8,172 nucleotides of DNA from Betaproteobacteria bacterium. Lineage in GTDB: Bacteria > Pseudomonadota > Gammaproteobacteria > Burkholderiales > Casimicrobiaceae. Below are positions 1 through 6,727 of this stretch, one piece after another. Every line of letters starts with the position of its first letter. Position 1 is the stretch's first letter. A program made the translations under genes and the position numbers. The notes under the pieces were generated by a model. The model saw nothing but the letters and a program-made list of their open reading frames with translations. It was not told the origin of the DNA and ran no database searches. The DNA is taken from positions 1 through 8,172 of the forward strand of contig VBDA01000066.1 of the NCBI GenBank assembly GCA_005883655.1, given 5' to 3'.

Positions 1-115
1 TGTCGGCACACCATTCTCACCGCAGACGGCAGGCGCCGGATTCGGCGTGAGGCGCGCCGATGCGCTCGACGGTGATTACCGCCGCGTTGATTGAAGGCCG
101 CTCACTGCGAGTCCG

Positions 116-1012
116 CTAACGACCGAAAATGGTCGGTTGAGCTTTACCCTCACGCCAATACGCCCAGAGCATCATCAGCACACCGACGACGATCATCGGC
201 AGCGATAGCCACTGTCCCATGGACATGCCCATCGCAAGCAGGCCTAGAAAGCTGTCCGGCTCGCGCGCGTACTCGATCAGAAAACGGAAGCTTCCGTAAC
301 CGATCAGGAACAGCCCGGAAACAGCTCCGAGCGGCCGCCGGCGGCGCGCATAAACCCAGAGCAGCACGAACAGCACGAGGCCCTCCAGCGCCATTTCGTA
401 GAGTTGCGATGGATGCCGCGGAAGCATTCCGACCTGCTGGTAAATCGCGGCTAGTCCGCGGGCCGTTGCTTCCTGCGGAAAAGCGGTGATCCAGGCTTTG
501 TCTTCGGCGGCGGCCTGCGGAAAATAGACCGCCCATGGCGCAGCGGCGCTGGTGACGCGACCCCAGAGCTCGCCATTGATGAAGTTTCCGAGACGACCCG
601 CCGCAAGACCCAGTGGAACCAAGGGTGCAACGAAATCCGTGACCTCGAGCCACCGCTTGTTTCGAATGCGGGCAAAGAGCCAGAGCGCGATCAGTACGCC
701 GAGAAAGCCTCCGTGGAAACTCATTCCGCCCTGCCAGATCGCGAGCACTTCGGCGGGGTGTTGGAAATAGTAGAACGGCTTGTAGAACAGCACATAGCCA
801 AGCCGGCCACCGAGAATCGTTCCGAAGACGCCGTAGAAAAGCATGTCGTCGACATCGCGCGGATGCCAGCCCGTCAGCAGGTTCTGACGCGCGCGGAATT
901 TGCCGAGAATGACGATCTGGATGAAAGCGAGCAAGTACATGAGCCCATACCAGCGCACCGCAAGCGGGCCCAATTGAACGGCGACCGGATCGAACTGAGG
1001 ATGAACGAACAT
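116..1012 (-). CDS. lgt: Prolipoprotein diacylglyceryl transferase
   Basis: This integral inner-membrane enzyme moves the diacylglyceryl group of phosphatidylglycerol onto the lipobox cysteine of prolipoproteins, the first step of lipoprotein maturation. The 298-residue product has the family layout. It begins FVHPQFDPVAV, followed by WYGLMYLLAF (first helix), GGMSFHGG with the essential histidine at about residue 100, the signature GRLGNFINGELWGR at 139-152, HPSQLYE at 200-206 and YGSFRFLIEYAREPD from about 239. Several hydrophobic helices run between these. I chose the ATG at 1012 because MFVHPQFDPVAV matches the usual family N-terminus. An in-frame ATG at 1039 would add nine atypical residues, and neither start has a strong ribosome-binding site. 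The gene is divergent from ilvD. A probable lipoprotein gene lies just beyond ilvD and would be a substrate. Identity is very secure; the exact start is less so. Confidence 0.96.
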   Translation of the reverse strand: MFVHPQFDPVAVQLGPLAVRWYGLMYLLAFIQIVILGKFRARQNLLTGWHPRDVDDMLFYGVFGTILGGRLGYVLFYKPFYYFQHPAEVLAIWQGGMSFHGGFLGVLIALWLFARIRNKRWLEVTDFVAPLVPLGLAAGRLGNFINGELWGRVTSAAAPWAVYFPQAAAEDKAWITAFPQEATARGLAAIYQQVGMLPRHPSQLYEMALEGLVLFVLLWVYARRRRPLGAVSGLFLIGYGSFRFLIEYAREPDSFLGLLAMGMSMGQWLSLPMIVVGVLMMLWAYWREGKAQPTIFGR

Positions 1013-1051
1013 TGGGAGCGCGGCGCAGCGTCGTTCCATCGCTGCCCGCTT

Positions 1052-1060
1052 TGTTAGAAT
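1052..1060 (+). promoter_or_regulatory. Candidate extended -10 promoter of ilvD
   Basis: TGTTAGAAT matches the extended -10 pattern TGnTATAAT with one mismatch. The -35 region near 1033-1038 is poor, as is common for extended -10 promoters. The inferred transcription start is near 1067, leaving a leader of about 30 nt before the ilvD GTG start. An alternative pair, TTGTTA (1051-1056) with GATTAT (1074-1079) at 17-nt spacing, would place the transcript start almost on the ribosome-binding site and seems less likely. Confidence 0.4.
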
Positions 1061-1074
1061 TTGTAGACGCCACG

Positions 1075-1080
1075 ATTATA
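1075..1080 (-). promoter_or_regulatory. Candidate -10 box of the lgt promoter
   Basis: Read on the minus strand, positions 1080-1075 are TATAAT, a perfect sigma-70 -10 hexamer. They lie about 63 nt upstream of the chosen lgt start, which gives an inferred transcription start near 1068. No good -35 hexamer is visible at 16-18 nt; that region already falls at the start of ilvD. The match rests on the -10 box alone. Confidence 0.35.
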
Positions 1081-1097
1081 CGAGAGAGGTGGATCCA

Positions 1098-2777
1098 GTG
1101 CCGATCAACCGCCGCAGCCGCATCATCACCGAGGGTTTCGCCCGGTCGCCGAACCGCGCCATGCTGCGCGCGGTCGGTTTCGACGACGGAGACTTCGACA
1201 AGCCCATCGTCGGTGTCGCCAACGGTCACAGCACCATGAATCCCTGCAACGCCGGGATCCAGCCCCTGGTCGATCGCGCGATGGCCGCGCTCAAATCCGC
1301 CGACGCGAAGCCCCAGGTTTTCGGTTTTCCGACGGTCACCGACGGCATCGGCATGGGTACCGAGGGAATGAAGTATTCGCTGGTGTCGCGCGAGGTGATC
1401 GCCGACGCGATTGAAGTGGCGGTGATGGGACAATGCATGGACGGCGTGCTTTGCGTCGGTGGTTGCGACAAGAACATGCCCGGCGCGATGATGGCGCTGG
1501 CGCGCATGAATGTTCCGGGAATTTTCGTCTACGCCGGGACGATCAAGCCGGGAATGTGGAAAGGACAGACGCTCACCATCGTAAGCCCGTTCGAGGCGGT
1601 CGGCGCTTTTGCGGCGGGCAAGATGTCGAAGGAAGATTTCGACGGCATCGAAAAAAACGCGTGCCCGACGGTGGGCGCCTGCGGAGGTCAGTACACCGCC
1701 AATACCATGTCCTCATCGTTCGAGGCGCTCGGCATGAGCCTCCTGGGCAGCTCGCAACTTGCTTCGCCCGATCCCGAGAAAGCCGACTCCGCGGCGGCGT
1801 CGGCACAAACCCTGGTCAACGCGATCAAGATAGACTTAAAGCCGCGCGACATCATCACCCGCAAATCGATTGAAAACGCGATCGCAGTGGTGATGGCGAC
1901 CGGCGGATCGACCAACGCGGTGCTGCACTACCTCGCCATTGCCGCCGCAGCGGAAGTCGAGTGGACCATCGATGACTTCGAGCGCATGCGGCAGCGCGTG
2001 CCCGTGCTGTGCGACCTGAAGCCGTCGGGCCGGTTCGTAGCCGTCGATTTCAACCGCGCCGGCGGCGTGCCGCAAGTACTCAAGATGCTGCTGGCGCATG
2101 GCTTGTTGCACGGCGAGTGCATGACAATCACCGGCAGGACGATAGGCGATGAGCTCGACCAAGTCGACGAGAACCCGCGTGCAGATCAGGAGGTCATACG
2201 TCCGTGGAGCCGGCCCATGTATCCGCAAGGCCACCTCGCGATTCTCAAGGGAAATCTCGCGCCGGAGGGCTGCGTGGCCAAAATAGCGGGCCTTAAGAAC
2301 CCGTCGATCACGGGGCCGGCGCGCGTGTTCGACTCCGAGCCTGCCGCGCTCGATGCGATCATGGCCAGGAACATTCAGCCGGGCGACGTGATGGTAATTC
2401 GATACGAAGGTCCGAAAGGCGGTCCGGGAATGCAGGAAATGCTGGCGCCGACTTCGGCGCTGATCGGGCAGGGCCTAGGCGAGAGTGTCGGCCTTATCAC
2501 CGACGGCCGCTTTTCCGGCGGCACGTGGGGAATGGTGGTCGGGCACGTCGCGCCGGAAGCGTACGTCGGAGGTACCATTGCGCTGGTGCACGAAGGCGAC
2601 TCGATCACCGTCGACGCGCACCGCCGGCTCATTCAGCTCAACGTCGATGACGGCGAGCTCGACCGCCGGCGCGCGGGGTGGAAGGCCCCGGCGCCCCGTT
2701 ACACGCGCGGACTGCTCGCCAAGTACATGAAGCTGGTCTCGACCGCGAGTCTTGGCGCGATCACCGATGGCGGATAA
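1098..2777 (+). CDS. ilvD: Dihydroxyacid dehydratase
   Basis: Cytoplasmic Fe-S, Mg-dependent enzyme that dehydrates 2,3-dihydroxy-isovalerate and 2,3-dihydroxy-3-methylvalerate to the keto acids that precede valine, leucine and isoleucine. The 559-residue protein has three cluster cysteines in the expected contexts: STMNPCNAG (Cys50), GGCDKNMPG (Cys123, with the metal-binding Asp-Lys pair) and TVGACGGQYTANTM (Cys195). The second family signature, LITDGRFSGGTWG, lies at about 466-478 and contains the serine thought to act as base. The length, well below the roughly 616 residues of the E. coli enzyme, places it in the short class that includes the [2Fe-2S] enzymes; the cluster type is inferred. 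I prefer the GTG at 1098: AGAGAGG (1083-1089) sits 8 nt before it, whereas the in-frame GTG at 1089 would overlap that site. The lipoprotein gene 46 nt downstream is probably co-transcribed. Confidence 0.97.
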   Translation: MPINRRSRIITEGFARSPNRAMLRAVGFDDGDFDKPIVGVANGHSTMNPCNAGIQPLVDRAMAALKSADAKPQVFGFPTVTDGIGMGTEGMKYSLVSREVIADAIEVAVMGQCMDGVLCVGGCDKNMPGAMMALARMNVPGIFVYAGTIKPGMWKGQTLTIVSPFEAVGAFAAGKMSKEDFDGIEKNACPTVGACGGQYTANTMSSSFEALGMSLLGSSQLASPDPEKADSAAASAQTLVNAIKIDLKPRDIITRKSIENAIAVVMATGGSTNAVLHYLAIAAAAEVEWTIDDFERMRQRVPVLCDLKPSGRFVAVDFNRAGGVPQVLKMLLAHGLLHGECMTITGRTIGDELDQVDENPRADQEVIRPWSRPMYPQGHLAILKGNLAPEGCVAKIAGLKNPSITGPARVFDSEPAALDAIMARNIQPGDVMVIRYEGPKGGPGMQEMLAPTSALIGQGLGESVGLITDGRFSGGTWGMVVGHVAPEAYVGGTIALVHEGDSITVDAHRRLIQLNVDDGELDRRRAGWKAPAPRYTRGLLAKYMKLVSTASLGAITDGG

Positions 2778-2823
2778 GGGGCGAAGGGAGGCCCGACGCT
2801 GCTCGGTTCTTCCGGAGAGCTCA

Positions 2824-3540
2824 ATGCTGACGACGTTACGCTCGCTCCCGCTGTCACGCCTCGTTGCGATGTTCGCTGCAGTCTTTCTTTGCGCGTGCGC
2901 AGCGCGCCAGCCGCTGGGAGAAAATGTCGCCCCGCCACACTTCGTCGTGGGTGACCGCTGGGAATATCGCGTTACCGACGGCCTTCGCCGCGGGGCAACG
3001 ATCCGGCTGGACGTGCAAGTCATCGCCGTCAATGCAGGTATCGCGACCATGCATCGGGTGTTCGTCGACAGTTACGGCCGCAGCGAGCAAACCGAGGAGA
3101 TCGATGCCGACGGAGGCCTCCGCGTGGGGGCGCTGCGGAATGATGAAGTCCGGCGTTTTTCGCCTCCGCTAAAGCTCCTCGACTTTCCGATCGGCCAGCG
3201 CGGCTCCTGGCGCCAGGTCGTCGATACGTTTCGTCGGGACACTCAGCTCAAGGATGACATCCGGATCTACGGCGAGGTGCAGGGCCGTACGCCAGTGACC
3301 GTGCCGGCCGGTACCTATGACGCCGTGGCGATTTATCGCATCGTGCAGCTCGATGATGATGAATTCTGGCGCAGCAAGACGACGCGTCGCGATTCCATCA
3401 GGTATGCGCCCGAAGTCAAAGGCGTCGTGCGTGAAGTCCATGATGCGGAATATTTTGAATTACACGGCGGCCCCGATTCGGCCACCATTCGCACCGAATA
3501 CACGACCACGGAGCTCGTCTCCTTCACGCCGGGCAAGTAG
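2824..3540 (+). CDS. Probable lipoprotein of unknown function
   Basis: I do not recognise a named family. The 238-residue product starts with a typical export signal: positively charged LTTLRSLPLSR, a hydrophobic stretch VAMFAAVFL, then LCAC with Cys25 as likely lipidation site. Cysteine at position -2 of the lipobox is unusual. The mature part has VGDRWEYRV early, then alternating hydrophobic and polar stretches that suggest beta strands, PVTVPAGTYDAVAIYRI in the second half and RYAPEVKGVVREV near the end. This VPAGTYDA ... YAPEVKGVV pattern resembles secreted beta-rich proteins of unknown function (DUF3108-like in style; not verified). I chose the ATG at 2824 because the signal peptide starts there and GGAGAG lies at 2814-2819. 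An in-frame start at 2752 would add 24 residues overlapping ilvD. Probably cotranscribed with ilvD, with no evident functional link. Confidence 0.8.
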   Translation: MLTTLRSLPLSRLVAMFAAVFLCACAARQPLGENVAPPHFVVGDRWEYRVTDGLRRGATIRLDVQVIAVNAGIATMHRVFVDSYGRSEQTEEIDADGGLRVGALRNDEVRRFSPPLKLLDFPIGQRGSWRQVVDTFRRDTQLKDDIRIYGEVQGRTPVTVPAGTYDAVAIYRIVQLDDDEFWRSKTTRRDSIRYAPEVKGVVREVHDAEYFELHGGPDSATIRTEYTTTELVSFTPGK

Positions 3541-3592
3541 GCCGGGCGCGGCCATCGGACGCGCGATAAGCAACGCTCCACACCCGCAGCGC

Positions 3593-3617
3593 CGCGCGAG
3601 CTCGCATGCCTTGCGCG
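3593..3617. terminator. GC-rich hairpin between convergent operons
   Basis: CGCGCGAG (3593-3600) can pair with CTTGCGCG (3610-3617) across a 9-nt loop, giving an 8-bp stem with one G-U wobble. It lies in the 94-bp gap between the lipoprotein stop and the metF stop, where transcription from both sides should end. No T-tract follows on either strand, so it is not a canonical intrinsic terminator. Rho-dependent ending is equally possible. Confidence 0.22.
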
Positions 3618-3634
3618 CGCACCACCAGGGGCGC

Positions 3635-4477
3635 TTACGACAAGCCCAGCCGTTGCCAGATGATCGTCGTCAGGCTGGCCTGGTTAAGCGTGTAGAAGTG
3701 CAGGCCAGGCGCGCCGTGCGCCAGCAGGTCGGCGCACAAGTCGGTGACCACATCGAGGCCAAAGGCGCGAATCGAAGCGCTGTCATCCCCGAAACTCTCC
3801 AGCTTCTTGCGGATCCAGCGCGGGATCTCGGCACCGCAAGCGTCCGAAAAGCGCGCCAGTTTGGAAAAGCTCGCGATCGGCATCACACCCGGAACGATCG
3901 GCACCTGAATGCCGAGTGCTGCCGCATCATCGACAAAATAATAATAGCTGCTGGCGCTGAAGAAGTACTGCGTGATCGCCGAGCTCGCGCCGGCGTCGAT
4001 CTTGCGCTTGAAGCTCGCGAGGTCGTCTGCGGGACTCCTCGCCTGCGGGTGATACTCGGGGTAACAGGCGACATCGATGTGAAACGCGTCGGCGCTCACG
4101 CTTCGGATGAACTCGACCAGTTCGCTCGCGTAGCGAAAATCCCCCGCATCGACACTGCCGGAAGGCAGGTCACCGCGCAGCGCGACCAGGTGGCCGATGC
4201 CGTGCTCGCGGTAGGTCGCTAACGTCTCACGGATGCTCTCGCGGGTCGATCCGATGCATGAGATGTGCGGAGCAGCGCACTGTCCGGATTTCTGGATCTC
4301 CAGCACCGTCTCCAGCGTTCGGTCGCGCGTCGAGCCACCGGCGCCGTAGGTCACGGAGAAGAACTGAGGCCGCAGCTGCGCGAGCTGTTCGCGCGTCGCG
4401 ATGAGCTTTTCCACGCCTTGCGGCGTCGCCGGCGGAAAGAACTCGAAGCTGAAACAGCGATCGGCGTTGCCGGTCAT
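3635..4477 (-). CDS. metF: 5,10-methylenetetrahydrofolate reductase
   Basis: Cytoplasmic flavoprotein that reduces 5,10-methylene-THF to 5-methyl-THF, the methyl donor for methionine synthase. The 280-residue length is typical of bacterial MetF, without the eukaryotic regulatory domain. Visible family motifs along the TIM barrel are SFEFFPP with catalytic Glu12 (E. coli Glu28), VTYGAGGS at 42-49, ALRGDLP with Asp103 (E. coli Asp120, next to the flavin), CYPEYHP at 138-144, ITQYFF at 168-173 with the folate-contacting Gln170, PGVMP at 196-200 and HFYTLNQAS near the end. The ATG at 4477 is the natural start, because an in-frame TGA (the stop codon of the upstream gene) lies only 21 nt before it. 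There is no clear Shine-Dalgarno sequence, so translation is probably coupled to the upstream gene (see the ATGA chain). Last gene of the SAH-riboswitch operon. Confidence 0.97.
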   Translation of the reverse strand: MTGNADRCFSFEFFPPATPQGVEKLIATREQLAQLRPQFFSVTYGAGGSTRDRTLETVLEIQKSGQCAAPHISCIGSTRESIRETLATYREHGIGHLVALRGDLPSGSVDAGDFRYASELVEFIRSVSADAFHIDVACYPEYHPQARSPADDLASFKRKIDAGASSAITQYFFSASSYYYFVDDAAALGIQVPIVPGVMPIASFSKLARFSDACGAEIPRWIRKKLESFGDDSASIRAFGLDVVTDLCADLLAHGAPGLHFYTLNQASLTTIIWQRLGLS

Positions 4478-4499
4478 TCGACGTTCATGCCGCAGTCAT
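4474..4499 (-). promoter_or_regulatory. Chain of three ATGA stop/start overlaps leading into metF
   Basis: On the minus strand ATGA occurs at 4499-4496, 4488-4485 and 4477-4474, each 11 nt apart. The first contains the TGA stop of the membrane-protein gene. Its ATG opens a mini-ORF reading M-T-A-A and ending at the TGA of the second ATGA. The ATG there opens M-N-V-E, which ends at the TGA overlapping the metF ATG. The sequence shows this directly. Its use as a termination-reinitiation relay is inference, supported by the lack of a Shine-Dalgarno sequence for metF. Confidence 0.5.
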
Positions 4500-4843
4500 T
4501 TCTTGCCGGGAAGCAACAAGGCTGACAGCGCCCAGGAAATGATGCTGTACAGGACTGCGCCGCCGACCGCGGACCAGAAACCTGCCACGTGAAATCCCTG
4601 CACGAAGGAGCCGACAAACCAGAACAAGAGCCCGTTGATCACGAAGATGAACAGCCCCAGCGTCAATACGGTGGCCGGCAAAGTAAGCAGCACCAGGAGC
4701 GGCCGGACAAAGGTGTTGATGAGGCCGAGCACCAGCGCCGCAATCAGAGCAGCCGCGAACGAATCGACCTGGATTGACGACATCAGATAAGGCAACGCGA
4801 TAAGCGCCAACGCATTGACCAGCCACACCAGCAACAGTCGCAT
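4496..4843 (-). CDS. Small holin-like inner-membrane protein (phage holin family 4 type)
   Basis: A 115-residue, very hydrophobic protein of the bacterial 'phage holin family' (Phage_holin_4_2 / YvlD-like), whose cellular role is not established; it need not be a real holin. Four membrane segments can be read: about 1-20 (LLLVWLVNALALIALPYLM), 28-43, 48-73 and 84-110. The recognisable family stretch is LGLINTFVRPLLVLLTLPAT, followed by LGLFIFVINGLLFWFVG. It ends PGKK, a short charged tail. The ATG at 4843 is preferred: the perfect Shine-Dalgarno AAGGAGGT (4855-4848) lies 4 nt before it, while the GTG immediately upstream at 4846 is too close. It sits between ahcY (86-nt gap) and metF (18-nt gap) on the same strand, an order I recall from other betaproteobacteria, so it is probably part of the methionine-cycle operon. 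No surrounding phage genes are present. Confidence 0.88.
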   Translation of the reverse strand: MRLLLVWLVNALALIALPYLMSSIQVDSFAAALIAALVLGLINTFVRPLLVLLTLPATVLTLGLFIFVINGLLFWFVGSFVQGFHVAGFWSAVGGAVLYSIISWALSALLLPGKK

Positions 4844-4847
4844 CACG

Positions 4848-4855
4848 ACCTCCTT
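4848..4855 (-). promoter_or_regulatory. Perfect Shine-Dalgarno site of the holin-like gene
   Basis: AAGGAGGT on the minus strand is fully complementary to the 16S rRNA 3' end and decides the ATG at 4843 as start. It is the strongest ribosome-binding site in the window. The two enzyme genes around it have a weaker site (ahcY) or none (metF), so it may be the main ribosome entry point for this gene and, by coupling, for metF. Confidence 0.75.
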
Positions 4856-4929
4856 GTAGGGTCCCCGAGCTCGACCACCCCGGCGATGGCGGATGGGACG
4901 ACCGTCGGATCAGCCTCTAGCGCATGCTC

Positions 4930-6372
<1,443 letters not shown>

Positions 6373-6374
6373 GC

Positions 6375-6394
6375 GTCACTCCGTCTAGAGCGAC
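6375..6394 (-). promoter_or_regulatory. Hairpin sequestering the ahcY ribosome-binding site
   Basis: On the minus strand GTCGCTC (6394-6388) pairs with GAGTGAC (6381-6375) around the 6-nt loop TAGACG. This is a 7-bp stem with one G-U wobble. It buries GAG of the GGAG Shine-Dalgarno (6382-6379) just before the ahcY ATG. An alternative stem, CCGTCT (6414-6409) with AGACGG (6386-6381), also covers the start of the same site. The pairings are directly visible; the role as expression platform of the SAH riboswitch is inferred. Confidence 0.6.
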
Positions 6395-6450
6395 TCGGAA
6401 CAGGGGAGAGACGGGTTGCCCTCGTCACCCCGCTGGGAATCGCGGTTCAA

Positions 6451-6537
6451 CGAGCGCCGTTGCGAAGAATCCCGAGCCTGGCAGGCGGGGAAGCGGTCCG
6501 AATCGACCGGCCGGCCTGTTGCAACGCTCCTCGGGAA
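6451..6537 (-). ncRNA. SAH riboswitch (aptamer) upstream of ahcY
   Basis: Read on the minus strand, the leader matches the conserved core of the SAH riboswitch class, which binds S-adenosylhomocysteine and turns on ahcY and methionine-cycle genes. It starts CCCGAGGAGCGTTGCAAC (6535-6518), continues GCCAGGCTCGGG (6482-6471) and ends AACGGCGCTCG (6461-6451). P1 pairs CCCGAG (6535-6530) with CTCGGG (6476-6471). The P2 region pairs CAGGC (6518-6514) with GCCTG (6486-6482). An inner stem pairs CGGTC (6509-6505) with GACCG (6498-6494). The hallmark pseudoknot pairs GAGCG (6529-6525) with CGCTC (6456-6452). All stems are intact. The aptamer ends about 70 nt before the ahcY Shine-Dalgarno. It would control ahcY, the membrane protein and metF together. 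Confidence 0.95.
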
Positions 6538-6542
6538 CACGC

Positions 6543-6548
6543 ATTTTA
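6543..6548 (-). promoter_or_regulatory. Candidate -10 box of the ahcY operon promoter
   Basis: Minus-strand TAAAAT (6548-6543) matches TATAAT at five of six positions and would start transcription near 6536, right at the 5' edge of the SAH aptamer. This placement is what supports it. No convincing -35 hexamer is seen at the expected distance. Confidence 0.38.
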
Positions 6549-6727
6549 TCGTAAGATCAGCCTCTTGGGTGACCCGGCCGGGCATTTTGCTCGCCTACCC
6601 TGAAGCCGGGTGGGCGCCACAGTCTCCGTCTCATCGGCCGCCGCCAAACACCTCGTTACAACTCGGCTCGAACGAACGAGACAGAACCCGGACAATCCAA
6701 TCAACAGCCCACCAGCGCCCATAAGCG
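6549..6727 (+). other. Upstream region of the efflux operon, no clear promoter
   Basis: This 179-nt stretch lies between the inferred ahcY promoter and the mdtA-like start. I see no good sigma-70 promoter and no strong Shine-Dalgarno sequence for the plus strand. It contains a 10-bp palindrome CCCGGCCGGG (6573-6582) and an inverted repeat CTCGTT (6652-6657) / AACGAG (6675-6680), either of which could be a regulator site but is short enough to be chance. No small ORF here is convincing. Confidence 0.4.

Noticed and set aside
1..115. Possible gene ends at the left edge: a 30-codon plus-strand frame ending at TGA 92-94, and 32 sense codons in frame after the lgt TAG stop down to TGA 19-17.
   Set aside because: Neither shows a motif or any convincing coding bias. 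Lgt already ends where the family normally does, so read-through has no support.
150..1433. A 427-codon minus-strand frame running through lgt and into antisense ilvD.
   Set aside because: It overlaps lgt out of frame and ilvD antisense, both certain genes. The product has no family motif.
3317..4222. A 301-codon plus-strand frame spanning the end of the lipoprotein gene and antisense metF.
   Set aside because: Crosses the boundary of two convergent real genes and has no recognisable product.
4478..4498. The membrane-protein stop and the metF start are in the same frame 21 nt apart, which could hint at a broken fusion gene or stop read-through.
   Set aside because: Both proteins have normal family length and natural ends. 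The spacer is better explained by the ATGA overlaps than by loss of a fusion.
4496..4843. Reading the holin-like gene as a sign of a prophage or lysis cassette.
   Set aside because: No endolysin, spanin or other phage gene is nearby. The flanks are core methionine-cycle genes, and this family is widespread outside phages.
6573..6582. Palindrome CCCGGCCGGG upstream of the efflux gene.
   Set aside because: Pure GC palindromes of this size are common in GC-rich DNA, and no flanking operator pattern or T-tract supports a site or terminator.
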